64,000 nt of DNA, from contig NZ_FNHW01000005.1 in NCBI RefSeq assembly GCF_900103485.1, positions 1 through 64,000 on the forward strand. Reading direction: 5' to 3'. Under the pieces are notes generated by a model. That model saw nothing but the letters and a program-made list of their open reading frames with translations, searched no databases and was not told where the DNA came from. A program made the translations under genes and the position numbers. Source of the DNA: Fictibacillus solisalsi. GTDB lineage: Bacteria; Bacillota; Bacilli; Bacillales; Fictibacillaceae. Below are positions 8,323 through 16,380 of the stretch, in pieces. Within the stretch, counting starts at the first letter, position 1; every line of letters begins with the position of its first letter.

Positions 8323-8458
8323 AAATACTTGGATTTTATCCTGGATAGTGCCGTGTTTGATTACAGCTGGCTATTTTGTTGCCGTTGCTTTTACTGCAAA
8401 AAGAGCGGCCGAGCAGTTGAGCTTTAGCCGCCTCATCCTTCTAATAAAGCAAATCTGA
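8315..8458 (+). CDS. small membrane-anchored protein, phage-type
   Basis: ATG at 8315 follows CAGGAGGGAAA with good spacing and opens 47 codons. The product starts MIKNTWILSWIVPCLITAGY, one transmembrane segment, then a short basic tail. It lies between the DnaD-like and recU remnants, where phages keep small conserved proteins. It may still be translated, but its surroundings are decayed. No family recognised. Confidence 0.45.
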   Translation: MIKNTWILSWIVPCLITAGYFVAVAFTAKRAAEQLSFSRLILLIKQI

Positions 8459-8504
8459 GGGGAATCGAATGTTGCAAAGAAAACGAAAAAAGAGGGGGAT
8501 GTTA

Positions 8505-9020
8505 ATGAGCCATGCAAATGGAGGTATGGCCTTTGAAATGCTGCTCAACCTGGTCAACCAGCTTTTATGCTACGAAAAAAGTAGCGCTAATCAACAAACG
8601 ACCTTACTCCAGTTAGGTACTGAAAAGCAAAGGCACAAAGGTGATACAAGGCTATTATGAAGCTCCCAGCACGGTGGATTATAACGGAGTTTATGAAGGG
8701 TATGCTATTGCTTTTGAAGCCAAGTCCGTGAGTATAGATCGTTTTGACTTAAAGAATATCCATTCGCATCAAATTGACTATCTTCAAAAGGTGGATGCGT
8801 TGGGAGGGATCAGCTTCGTATTAATTGAGTTTAGATCATCGAAACAGGTACGTTTCCTACAATTCGGCATTACGTGTATCACGCTTCTATGGGCGGTCGG
8901 AAGAGAATTCCAAAAGAAGATCTTGATGTTTATGCGTATGAGGTGAAACAGACGAGACGCGTGCCATTGGATTATCTAGTATGGGTAGATAAGCTGCTCG
9001 TGGATGAGGTGGCGGTATGA
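8505..9020 (+). pseudogene. recU: recU Holliday-junction resolvase, broken
   Basis: Pieces in three frames rebuild RecU: MSHANGGMAFEMLLNLVNQ, then KKVALINKRP, then KVIQGYYEAPSTVDYNGVYE through AFEAKS, IHSHQIDYLQKVDALGGISF and finally VPLDYLVWVDKLLVDEVAV ending at 9020. At least two frameshifts and one in-frame TAG interrupt it. The catalytic region (D-x-x-G-V-Y-x-G-x-x-I-x-F-E-A-K) is still legible. Intact RecU cuts Holliday junctions in phage and host recombination. This copy cannot make an active enzyme. Confidence 0.9.
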
Positions 9021-9200
9021 ATCCCTGAATTGACCGATTTAAAAGGTTGCTAGATTGTAAAGAAGTTTAAAAATATGGATATTATTTTTTTATGTTAGGG
9101 TTCTTTTGGAATTGTGATATTTTGTGGTGATTGCCAAAATAAGTGGTTTTTTGTCAATAGGTTTTACAAGCTATTATAAAGGATTTGAGGACCAAGGGAA

Positions 9201-9237
9201 GAAAAATATATAGAGGATGCGGATAACATCCTCTATA
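9201..9237 (-). terminator. rho-independent terminator
   Basis: TATAGAGGATG (9209-9219) pairs with CATCCTCTATA (9227-9237); on the minus strand it runs into TATTTTTC. It ends the gene at 9243-10502. Confidence 0.85.
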
Positions 9238-9242
9238 AAAGT

Positions 9243-10502
9243 CTACTTAATAAAAAAATTTAAAAAGTCTATTGTATCATCATACTTTTCTTGATTTGGT
9301 TTTTTATTCTCTACATCCTCATGCTTACTTCTCTGCATAAGTCTAACATTTGCAGTATCTAAGGAAAAGTCTAAATTTACTATTACTAAACCAGATGGGA
9401 GTGACTTAACAATTTTCAAAAACTCAACGGCCTGACGACTTTGTAATACGGGTAAATTCAGCCAGTAGAGGTTATTGGTAGATATACAGTTGAAACCTTT
9501 GTCCGAAATTGTGATTTCTGCGTATTTCTGATCATTATCTTCTTTACTATTTCTAAACTTAATTCCCACAACATCTCCTAGTTCACTATTATTTAATGTA
9601 GTTGAGATAACAGATAAAACTCCATTTGAAATATATTCTTTTGGAGTAATGTCCAGATTTGTTGGAGGATTAAATTTATCTGTTACTAAATTAGTGAAAT
9701 TTGAAATTTCCTTTTCGAAGTCTTTCAACTTCCTGTATGCTTGATCTCGTTTTTCTTGTAACAAATTCTCTTCTAAAAGGTACAAAGAAGATCTGAAGTT
9801 TTTAATATTTGAATAATGAATCTCCGGATATAAAGAATCTATAAAATTCAAAGTGTTGTTAATTCTACCAGACATAGTACTAAACTTTTCTTGATTATCA
9901 ACAATGTTATCTACGTCTTTTAATCGTATATGGAGGAGAGATCTTCTTAAATCAAATTCAATAATAGTTGGGAATACAATTTGTTTATTTTCATCGTTTT
10001 TAAAATATACGTCAACAGCTTTTCTATCAATTAAAAGAATTCGCAAAGATTCAAGAGTATCATTGGTCTTTGACTCTCTAAATCCACAGATGATAAAATC
10101 GCTGGTACCTGTAGTGTTAACATTACTTAAAATTTTGTTTTCAGAGGGCACACCCCATGCTTTTAATAAATGTTGACTAAAGGACGAATCGTTTTGCACG
10201 TAAAGTGACTTATCAAGCTTGTATAAAAATGAATTTAATAAAGAATCTTCTAGTAAAAGAAAAAGCAGCTCATCTAAATCAGTGTCATTTATTATGTTTT
10301 CCTCTACTCCAAAGATTAGTGTTTTAGCAACTACTGTAGGAACATCCTCATCTTTATTTTCTTTTCTTATCTCGGTGTATATTTGATTGAAATTTGGGAA
10401 TTTCTTAATATAATCATTTAGTTTAGAAATTACAACTGATTTTCCGAGATAAGGATAAAAAAACATAAGGTTTTTAAGTGAATTTTCTTTTACGGTGGAC
10501 AT
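9243..10502 (-). CDS. orphan 419-aa protein, unknown
   Basis: A hydrophilic alpha/beta protein with no motif I recognise. The N-terminal third is helical (residues about 1-115). The middle has strands IICGFRES, LRILLIDRK and VFPTIIEFDL with spaced acidic and basic residues. About residue 235-275 is a likely coiled coil (LLEENLLQEKRDQAYRKLKD), and the C-terminal part again alternates strands and helices. No membrane segment. The start is ATG 10502 with AAGGAG 5 nt away; an upstream in-frame TTG overlaps that ribosome site. It ends at its own terminator and is nearly back-to-back with a 62-residue ORF. Position among defence-like genes is suggestive only. Confidence 0.7.
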   Translation of the reverse strand: MSTVKENSLKNLMFFYPYLGKSVVISKLNDYIKKFPNFNQIYTEIRKENKDEDVPTVVAKTLIFGVEENIINDTDLDELLFLLLEDSLLNSFLYKLDKSLYVQNDSSFSQHLLKAWGVPSENKILSNVNTTGTSDFIICGFRESKTNDTLESLRILLIDRKAVDVYFKNDENKQIVFPTIIEFDLRRSLLHIRLKDVDNIVDNQEKFSTMSGRINNTLNFIDSLYPEIHYSNIKNFRSSLYLLEENLLQEKRDQAYRKLKDFEKEISNFTNLVTDKFNPPTNLDITPKEYISNGVLSVISTTLNNSELGDVVGIKFRNSKEDNDQKYAEITISDKGFNCISTNNLYWLNLPVLQSRQAVEFLKIVKSLPSGLVIVNLDFSLDTANVRLMQRSKHEDVENKKPNQEKYDDTIDFLNFFIK

Positions 10503-10520
10503 AAAATCTCCTTTCAAAAG

Positions 10521-10709
10521 GTGGCGGATATATTGATTTTTGAAGTGTTTAATAATTCAACTTATATTGGTGACTTCCAAATCTCAGATTTCTTTGAAAA
10601 TAAAGATCTTATTGCTAATGGTTCAATTCTAAATTTAAATAATAAAAATTATTGTGTAGGAAATATATGTGTTAGAAATGACGGTACTATCGTTCTAGAA
10701 GTACATTAA
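10521..10709 (+). CDS. small acidic protein, unknown
   Basis: 62 codons from GTG 10521 or, more likely, 58 from TTG 10533 behind GGTGG. The product (ILIFEVFNNSTYIGDFQISDFF...) looks like a compact beta protein. A terminator 65 bp downstream supports a real transcript. Its start lies only about 20 bp from the divergent gene, leaving little room for a promoter unless it sits inside that gene. No function can be named. Confidence 0.45.
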   Translation: MADILIFEVFNNSTYIGDFQISDFFENKDLIANGSILNLNNKNYCVGNICVRNDGTIVLEVH

Positions 10710-10773
10710 TCACCTCCAATAAATTGGAACACCTTATATTTACATTTCTACAATATTACAGTAAAAACCTTCT

Positions 10774-10797
10774 GCACCTTCTAGGTGCTTTTTCTTT
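10774..10797 (+). terminator. rho-independent terminator
   Basis: GCACCT and AGGTGC pair around TCT and run into TTTTTCTTTT, downstream of the small ORF at 10521. Confidence 0.85.
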
Positions 10798-10834
10798 TGT
10801 CCAAACAAATAAAGCTGGAGGCGGGTGAGATGTA

Positions 10835-10996
10835 GTGCCAAGAGCAAGAGATCCAAACAGAGACAAAGCGTTTGAAATATGGAAAATGTATAACTGTAAA
10901 ATTTCAAACCGAGCATTTGCTGAGCAGTTGGGAGTACCGGAAAAAACGAGGTTGGGAATCAAATGGAAACACTGGTCAAGCGATTCAGGTGGATGA
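10835..10996 (+). pseudogene. phage terminase small-subunit N-terminus
   Basis: GTG opens PRARDPNRDKAFEIWKMYNC then ISNRAFAEQLGVPEKT, the helix-turn-helix start of PBSX/phage terminase small subunits, which recognise the packaging site. An intact protein is several times longer. Here the frame slips after PEKT and ends at 10996, so only about 53 codons remain. GGAGGCGGGTGAGATGTA precedes the GTG. A clear phage relic. Confidence 0.8.
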
Positions 10997-11010
10997 TTTC
11001 CCCAAAAGTA

Positions 11011-11470
11011 TTAATGGGAAATCCGTAGAATATCCCACCCTTTACCTGTAGGACAGGGAGCGATGTATAGAGTAAAGCAAGAACAGGCAACGAAGGCTAA
11101 CATGGTTGTAGAGGTATCTGGAGTCACATCACTCATTTGAAGGCATATCAAATCTGTCACTCGCTGGTTATCGATTTCAATGACTTCAGGATGATACAGG
11201 ACACGAAATATGGCTTGATTGGTTTGGTCATCAAAATTGAGACCCATCAAATCATCTTTTGGTGAAAGATAAAATTGAATCATTCCTTTGAGGGGGAACG
11301 GGGAAAACAAAGGAATTTCACTAAATTGATCTGTGCGAGCAAATGCATCTTAGTTCTATTTGGATCTTTGGGGTGTTCCACATTTAGTTGGAAGATAAGG
11401 CACTCCGCCAAACTTACCTTGATAAATATAAGGCTTATTTTCATGTACAGTTATTGAGATATGAGGGACT
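11011..11470 (-). pseudogene. DUF1963 (YwqG-like) protein, broken
   Basis: Leftward frames give YIYQGKFGGVPYLPT, then HLLAQINFSEIPLFSPFP, then LKGMIQFYLSPKDDLMGLNF and FRVLYHPEVIE, the ordered blocks of the YwqG/DUF1963 family found across Bacillus. A frameshift separates the first block from the rest. The C-terminal half of a normal YwqG (about 260 residues) is missing after about residue 100 of the second piece. Function of the family is not established. Confidence 0.75.
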
Positions 11471-11725
11471 ATCGTTTTTACAATTGGTTTCCGGTAACTT
11501 TCAAGATAAGGTGGCAGATGTAAGATGACAAAGCACTCCTTAATGTTTTTGTCTTAATTACACGATAAAATCCGGAAGAAAAAAACATTGCGCAATTCCA
11601 CCTATCAAAGCGCTCGATTAAGACAGGCAGCCAATTAATATTCATCACCATCAATTTATTTACATGGAAATATTATGTACTTTTTTGAGATAAATTGGTA
11701 AATTTTTAATATAGGGGGTGAACAG

Positions 11726-12394
11726 ATGATAGGTCTTATAGTTGGTTTATTGCTACTTCTTATAGTAAATTTGTCATTCGGTAAAAATTCATTTGGGATA
11801 AAAAGATCTGCTTTAATGATTTGTTTGATAAGTGTATTCTTAGGAACGGGTTGCTCTGCAGACAAAACAGCGATTTTAAATAAACAACTGGATAAACAAA
11901 TAAGTACTAATCAAAAACTCCTCGATAAACTTAATAAGGCAGAGACAGAAAATGATACCCTTTCCGAAAAGATAAATTCTCTCGATGATGAGGAAAAGGA
12001 ATTCCAAAGCCAGAATGAAAAGTTAGCTGCGAAAGTTGAATCTCTAGAAAAAGAGAACAAAATCCTTTCAGGGAAGAATCAAACACTTACAAAAGAGAAT
12101 GACTCATTAAAAATTGCTAAGGCGAAGATTGAAAATGAACTAAATTACATGGCTAAAGAATCGACAGACTATCAAGATGAAACAACAGACTCCGCTTTAG
12201 AAGACAACGAGTCTGTTTCAGACGATGAAGTTATAGGTACTGATTTTGATGATTCATGCGGAATTAAAGGGAGCGAAAACGGTATTTATCATGTTCCGGG
12301 AAGTACATATTATGATCGAACAACACATGTTGTACAGTGGTTTTGTTCTGTAGAGGAGGCCGAGGAAGCAGGGTATAGAGCTCCTAAAAGGTAA
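11726..12394 (+). CDS. secreted or anchored coiled-coil protein with sunset domain
   Basis: 222 residues. Two N-terminal hydrophobic segments (about 1-18 and 28-42) end in GTGCSAD, an imperfect lipobox, so it may be a lipoprotein. Residues about 48-145 are an uninterrupted coiled coil rich in Lys, Glu and Leu. After an acidic linker, the last 45 residues ([20 protein letters not shown], then [16 protein letters not shown]) match the small sunset domain that ends many Firmicutes extracellular nucleases. ATG follows ATAGGGGGTG. It probably sits on the outer membrane face; ligand unknown. No nuclease domain is present, which is unusual for this tail. Confidence 0.7.
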   Translation: MIGLIVGLLLLLIVNLSFGKNSFGIKRSALMICLISVFLGTGCSADKTAILNKQLDKQISTNQKLLDKLNKAETENDTLSEKINSLDDEEKEFQSQNEKLAAKVESLEKENKILSGKNQTLTKENDSLKIAKAKIENELNYMAKESTDYQDETTDSALEDNESVSDDEVIGTDFDDSCGIKGSENGIYHVPGSTYYDRTTHVVQWFCSVEEAEEAGYRAPKR

Positions 12395-12535
12395 ATTTTT
12401 TTAGTTAAAGGGCTTAAAAAAGGGATCAAAAATGGAAGTGGTGAAAAACAAAGCAGCCAAATAGTTTATTGTTGATAAGCATTAGATAATTAAGTGACCT
12501 ATTAAGTTGAAAATAAAGGAATGGGAGATTTCAAA

Positions 12536-13477
12536 GTGAATTTCTTTCTTGTATTTCAAAATAAAAGCTTTAGAGAAGAGTTCAGTGGTGGGTATCTTTG
12601 GGCACCAAAGCAAAATAAATTTGGTCAGACGTTTCATCATTGGAATGACATGAGAAATGTTAGCCAAGGGGACGTTATTTTTAATAGTTATAACGGCCAA
12701 ATGGTTTCAGTACTTATTGCTAAAGATGATTGTAAAGAGCATGAAAGACCAGTTGGATTAGATGAGCTAGACTTATGGGAAAAAGATGGATACATGGTAG
12801 AAGCTGAATACATCAACCTTGTTAGTCCAATTAATTATAAAGATCACATGGATAGCATTTTGCAATTACAAGGAGAGAAATATGCACCTTTTAACAGGGC
12901 TGGACGTGGGAATACTGGTTATCTTTTTAGGGTCACCGCAGAATTAGCAAATTTCTTATTCGAAATTATTGAAAGAAAGAACGGTCATACTAAGGAACAA
13001 TTTTTTATTCACCCAATAACAGATAAGCAAGTTATAACAGAAGTCGAAGAAGGATTAGACAGCACAGCTGTTTTAGATAATACAGAAAAAGATTTAATAA
13101 TTAAGGCTCGAGTTGGTCATTCAAGATTTAAAAATGCGTTACTTAATAAAGAAATGAAGTGCAAAATTTGTGGTGTATCGGATAGTCGTTTTCTTGTGGC
13201 TAGCCATATTAAACCTTGGAGTAAGTCTGATAATCAAGAACGTCTGGACGTAAATAATGGTTTATTGCTTTGTCCAAATCACGACTCCCTTTTTGATAGG
13301 GGATTAATTAGTTTTAATGAGAATGGTGAAATACTGATCTCTCCAAGTTTAGATGAAGCTACAAAGGTTTTTATGAATATTCATGATTTCATACAAATAC
13401 AGCTAACATACCAACAACAATATTATATGGAGTGGCATAGAGAAAAGTTTTTTACATTTAGTCTAAAGACTCTATAA
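12536..13477 (+). CDS. EVE-like/HNH modification-dependent endonuclease candidate
   Basis: About 313 residues. The first ~150 look like an EVE/PUA-type domain, the fold that reads modified bases (LWAPKQNKFGQTFHHWNDMR, VSQGDVIFNSYNGQMVSVLI, then AEYINLVSP). Residues about 195-275 form an HNH_2 nuclease: CKICG, LVASHIKPWSKS with the catalytic His, then NNGLLLCPNHDSLFDRGLI. Such fusions in Bacillus are usually Type IV restriction enzymes cutting methylated or hypermodified phage DNA. I prefer GTG 12536 (GGGAG 8 nt upstream) over ATG 12521, which touches its ribosome site. It stands alone and ends before a long perfect hairpin. Confidence 0.8.
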   Translation: MNFFLVFQNKSFREEFSGGYLWAPKQNKFGQTFHHWNDMRNVSQGDVIFNSYNGQMVSVLIAKDDCKEHERPVGLDELDLWEKDGYMVEAEYINLVSPINYKDHMDSILQLQGEKYAPFNRAGRGNTGYLFRVTAELANFLFEIIERKNGHTKEQFFIHPITDKQVITEVEEGLDSTAVLDNTEKDLIIKARVGHSRFKNALLNKEMKCKICGVSDSRFLVASHIKPWSKSDNQERLDVNNGLLLCPNHDSLFDRGLISFNENGEILISPSLDEATKVFMNIHDFIQIQLTYQQQYYMEWHREKFFTFSLKTL

Positions 13478-13636
13478 GAGATTTAGGGATCGGCTGAAAG
13501 CAGCGATTGAGGTAGGAGTCTTGACCGCTTTATAAAGAAGTAAAGCCGCGAACAAGAAGTATCTGAAAAAGGGTTTGAATTTATTTTTTTTTAATAATCA
13601 TTGCCCTTCGAAAAGATTAAAATTGATTTTGAATGG

Positions 13637-13688
13637 AAAAATGCGTTGGAAGTATGACTGGTAATCATCATGCTTCCAACGCATTTTT
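13637..13688. terminator. bidirectional 16-bp perfect hairpin
   Basis: AAAAATGCGTTGGAAG (13637-13652) and CTTCCAACGCATTTTT (13673-13688) pair without a mismatch, with A- and T-runs at both ends. It insulates the HNH gene from the PTS operon. Confidence 0.85.
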
Positions 13689-13693
13689 ATTGT

Positions 13694-13740
13694 GATCAGT
13701 GTGCAGGAGATAAGAAATACTGTGACACACCTTAGCGGCC
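13694..13740 (+). promoter_or_regulatory. upstream activator repeats of PTS operon 1
   Basis: GATCAGTGTGCA at 13694-13705 is followed 21 bp later by a degenerate second half, ACTGTGACAC at 13719. The same block, GGTCAGTGTGCA with a repeat 21 bp on, lies upstream of PTS operon 2. A 21-bp period is two helical turns, and the block lies about 115 bp before the -24 box, where an enhancer-binding LevR-type activator would bind. Binding is inference. Confidence 0.7.
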
Positions 13741-13810
13741 TTATATAAGATTAAAGTAAAAAATGGTGAAAATTTAGTGTATTTTGAAATTAGGATTATA
13801 ATATCACTAG

Positions 13811-13827
13811 TTGGCATGGTTCTTGCA
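13811..13827 (+). promoter_or_regulatory. sigma-54 (-24/-12) promoter of PTS operon 1
   Basis: TTGGCATGGTTCTTGCA has GG and GC exactly 10 nt apart and fits the SigL consensus TGGCAC-N5-TTGCA with one change. The preceding CACTAG is also shared with the promoter at 21394. The transcript starts about 12 nt downstream, ahead of AAAGGAGG and the EIIA gene. Confidence 0.9.
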
Positions 13828-13867
13828 AGAATAATTACTTAAGAAAATAGAAAGGAGGTTTATTGGC

Positions 13868-14275
13868 ATGAATAGATTGCTGATAGCATCCCACGGAAAC
13901 TTGGCAAAAGAAATCGTTAATGCTGTTCATATGATCATGGGCCTAGAAAGAGATATACCATTCATCAGTATGAACCCTGGCACAAGAGATCACGAAATAC
14001 GAGAACAACTAAAAGAATTTTTGAAGAGTGGGAGTGTCGGTGATCATTTTTTTATTCTGACCGATGTCTTTGGCGGGAGCATAACTAACATTTGTACAGA
14101 GTTTATTTCTGATGGAAATGTACATTTGATTGCAGGCGTTAATCTGCCAATGGTGTTGGAGTTTGTAAACGCACCTGATTCTCTAAAGGGCACCGAGATG
14201 GTTCATTATTGCTTATCCAAGGCCAGAGAGAGCTTGATTCATGTAAATGAGATATACGTGAAAGGAAGGGTATGA
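13868..14275 (+). CDS. PTS mannose-family EIIA component (operon 1)
   Basis: A 135-residue cytoplasmic EIIA of the mannose/fructose/sorbose family. The phosphoryl-accepting His9 lies in LLIASHGNLAKE, and the FFILTDVFGGSITN block is typical of EIIA-Man. It takes phosphate from HPr and passes it to EIIB. ATG follows AAAGGAGG with correct spacing. It is the first gene of the sigma-54 operon, with its stop (TGA) overlapping the ATG of EIIB, so the two are translationally coupled. EIIA and EIIB are separate chains here, unlike E. coli ManX. Confidence 0.93.
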   Translation: MNRLLIASHGNLAKEIVNAVHMIMGLERDIPFISMNPGTRDHEIREQLKEFLKSGSVGDHFFILTDVFGGSITNICTEFISDGNVHLIAGVNLPMVLEFVNAPDSLKGTEMVHYCLSKARESLIHVNEIYVKGRV

Positions 14276-14743
14276 ATGATAACGTTACTTAGAATTGACG
14301 ACAGGTTGGTACATGGACAAGTGGCCTATGCCTGGACGGGAGCTCTTGGTGCCAATGTTATTTTGGTCTCCAGTGATGTAGTTGTAAACGATGAATTTAA
14401 AAAGATGACACTAAGTTTAGCAACTCCTTCAGGTGTAAAGCTGCTGTGTAAAAGTATTGATGACTCTATTGATTTCCTAAATAGTGGGGACTCCGCCAAA
14501 GCAAAGATTTTCGTTTTAGTCGATAATTCCTTAGATGCATTGCGTCTAGCTAAGGGAATAAAGGGACTCAAAGCAATAAATGTCGGTGGCATGAGAATGC
14601 AGCAGGGAAAAAAGATGGTTACTCCTGCTGTTGCAGTTGATCAAGGAGACATCACAAATTTTAGAGAAATTGAATCTCTGGGTGTAGAGGTAGAAATTAG
14701 ACAAGTTCCATCTGAGAAAAAGAAACGATTACAAAATCAATAG
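14276..14743 (+). CDS. PTS mannose-family EIIB component (operon 1)
   Basis: 155 residues. LLRIDDRLVHGQVAYAW carries the phosphorylated His13 of mannose-family EIIB; VGGMRMQQGKK and the remaining Rossmann-like strands also fit. It transfers phosphate from EIIA to the sugar entering through EIIC/EIID. The ATG immediately abuts the EIIA stop, and the ribosome site AAGGAAGGG lies within EIIA. Length is normal for the family. Specificity cannot be read from the sequence, but the SIS gene of the operon hints at a sugar-amine adduct. Confidence 0.93.
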   Translation: MITLLRIDDRLVHGQVAYAWTGALGANVILVSSDVVVNDEFKKMTLSLATPSGVKLLCKSIDDSIDFLNSGDSAKAKIFVLVDNSLDALRLAKGIKGLKAINVGGMRMQQGKKMVTPAVAVDQGDITNFREIESLGVEVEIRQVPSEKKKRLQNQ

Positions 14744-14761
14744 TGTATTGGGGGGGCTGAA

Positions 14762-15514
14762 ATGCTGATAAGTGCCTTGCTTATAGGTCTAATCGCTGGG
14801 TTTGCTTGGTTGGATTCTCGGATATTTGGTGACAACATGCTTGGAAGGCCCATTGTTGTTGCTCCACTTGTTGGATGGGTTTTGGGAGACTTTACTACTG
14901 GGCTAGTGGTAGGGGGCACATTAGAGATTATTTTTATAGGGATCGTCGGAGTAGGAGCTACCATTCCCGCAGATGTCATAACGGGTGCAGTAGCAGGGAC
15001 CGTTTTTGCCATTGTTTTAGGAAAAGGGCCGGAGGTTGCGGCTACCCTTGCCGTTCCAATTTCACTCTTTGCTGTACAACTCAAAAATCTAGCAAAAGTA
15101 ATCAATTCAATATGGATCAATAAAGCAGATAAATTTGCCGAGGAAGGTAATCTGTCCGGAATAGAGTGGGTTCATAGGGGAGGATATGTCGTTTTATTTT
15201 TGGCAGCTTTCATACCAAACTTTCTTGTTGCTTATTTTGGAGCAAGTATTAGTAAATCAGTCATCAATGTCATTCCAACTTGGTTAACAGAGGGGTTAGC
15301 CGCAGGCGGAGGGCTTTTAACAGCGATCGGCTTCGCTATGATTTTACAAATGATACTCAAGAAAAGTCTTGTCCCTTATTTTATTGGCGGGTTCATTTTA
15401 TCAACCTATTTTAATCTAACAATAACAGGAGTTACTATTTTAGGCGTCCTATTGGTTGTCATTATGAATCAAATAAAGAACGATAGGGGGATTCAGCATG
15501 AGCAATCCTTCTAA
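14762..15514 (+). CDS. PTS mannose-family EIIC permease (operon 1)
   Basis: 250 residues, with about six to eight membrane segments. The family hallmarks are near the start (LDSRIFGDNMLGRPIVVAPL, GWVLGDFTTGLVVGGTLEII, then GAVAGTVFAI). With EIID it forms the channel that brings the sugar across the membrane. GGGGGGCTGAA precedes the ATG. It ends with an overlap of the EIID start. A 120-bp inverted relic of a closely related EIIC lies at 5690-5845, so this part of the cluster was once duplicated or rearranged. Confidence 0.94.
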   Translation: MLISALLIGLIAGFAWLDSRIFGDNMLGRPIVVAPLVGWVLGDFTTGLVVGGTLEIIFIGIVGVGATIPADVITGAVAGTVFAIVLGKGPEVAATLAVPISLFAVQLKNLAKVINSIWINKADKFAEEGNLSGIEWVHRGGYVVLFLAAFIPNFLVAYFGASISKSVINVIPTWLTEGLAAGGGLLTAIGFAMILQMILKKSLVPYFIGGFILSTYFNLTITGVTILGVLLVVIMNQIKNDRGIQHEQSF

Positions 15515-16316
15515 TGAGAGTGTCATTACGAGAAAAGACTTGATGAAAGTGTTTTGGAGATCTCTCCGTCTGTTGGGATCATTTAATTTTGAGCGGATGC
15601 AGGGATTAGGTTATGCCTTTACGATGATTCCCATTATTAGAAAACTGTATAAAACAAAGGAAGAGAGATCTTTAGCCTTAAAAAGGCATTTGGAGTTCTT
15701 TAATACAGCGCCATGGCTTTCCACTTTTATCTTTGGAATAACAGTAGCTATGGAAGAAGAAAACTCGAAAAATAAGGACTTTGATGTGAAGTCAATCACC
15801 GCTGTCAAAGTAGGACTTATGGGTCCAGTGGCAGCTATTGGGGATTCCCTCTTTTGGGGAACGATTAGACTGATTGCGGCGGGAATAGGTGCCTCAATGA
15901 CCATTAAAGGTAATCCATTAGGAATTTTTCTTTATGCTTTCCTTTTTAATATCCCTCATTATTTTTGCCGGTACTTCGGCCTCTTCCAAGGTTACAAACT
16001 AGGGACAAAACTGTTAAACAAAGCCATGGAAAGTGGAATTATGCAGAAGGTTACCCATGGCGCCTCTATCATTGGGCTAATGTCTATCGGGGCGATGACC
16101 GCAAGTATGGTCAAATTTAGTACTCCTCTTCAGTTTGGGTCTGGAAAGGGAGTCGTAAAAGTACAGGAAGTGTTAGATCAAATTTTCCCAGCCATGTTAC
16201 CACTGCTTTTTACGTTCCTAATTTATTTTCTACTTAAAAGACAAGTGAAGGTCATTTATCTAATTGTAGGAACCCTGGCATTCGGAGTAGTGGCAAAGAC
16301 GATTGGTCTGATGTAA
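15498..16316 (+). CDS. PTS mannose-family EIID permease (operon 1)
   Basis: 272 residues. The EIID signature is clear: a Leu-Met-Lys-Val-Phe-Trp-Arg-Ser start (KDLMKVFWRSL), FNFERMQGLGYAFTMIPII, VGLMGPVAAIGDSLFWGTIR, and hydrophobic C-terminal helices. It forms the membrane complex with EIIC. Its ATG overlaps the end of EIIC by 17 nt and follows ATAGGGGG. A 64-bp gap with its own ribosome site follows before the SIS gene of the same operon. Confidence 0.94.
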   Translation: MSNPSNESVITRKDLMKVFWRSLRLLGSFNFERMQGLGYAFTMIPIIRKLYKTKEERSLALKRHLEFFNTAPWLSTFIFGITVAMEEENSKNKDFDVKSITAVKVGLMGPVAAIGDSLFWGTIRLIAAGIGASMTIKGNPLGIFLYAFLFNIPHYFCRYFGLFQGYKLGTKLLNKAMESGIMQKVTHGASIIGLMSIGAMTASMVKFSTPLQFGSGKGVVKVQEVLDQIFPAMLPLLFTFLIYFLLKRQVKVIYLIVGTLAFGVVAKTIGLM

Positions 16317-16380
16317 TCGGTAAGTTAATTACACTAATCGCTAAATTAGCGTTTGAAACTAGAATAAAGGAGAGATTAAT

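Noticed and set aside
11656-11865. Leftward frame opposite the sunset-domain gene start
   Set aside because: Shadow of the membrane-segment codons; no start signal.
14737-15120. Long leftward open frame opposite the EIIC gene, and similar frames opposite other PTS genes
   Set aside because: It is antisense to a clear EIIC, Pro/Thr-rich as expected of a mirrored membrane gene, and has no ribosome site.
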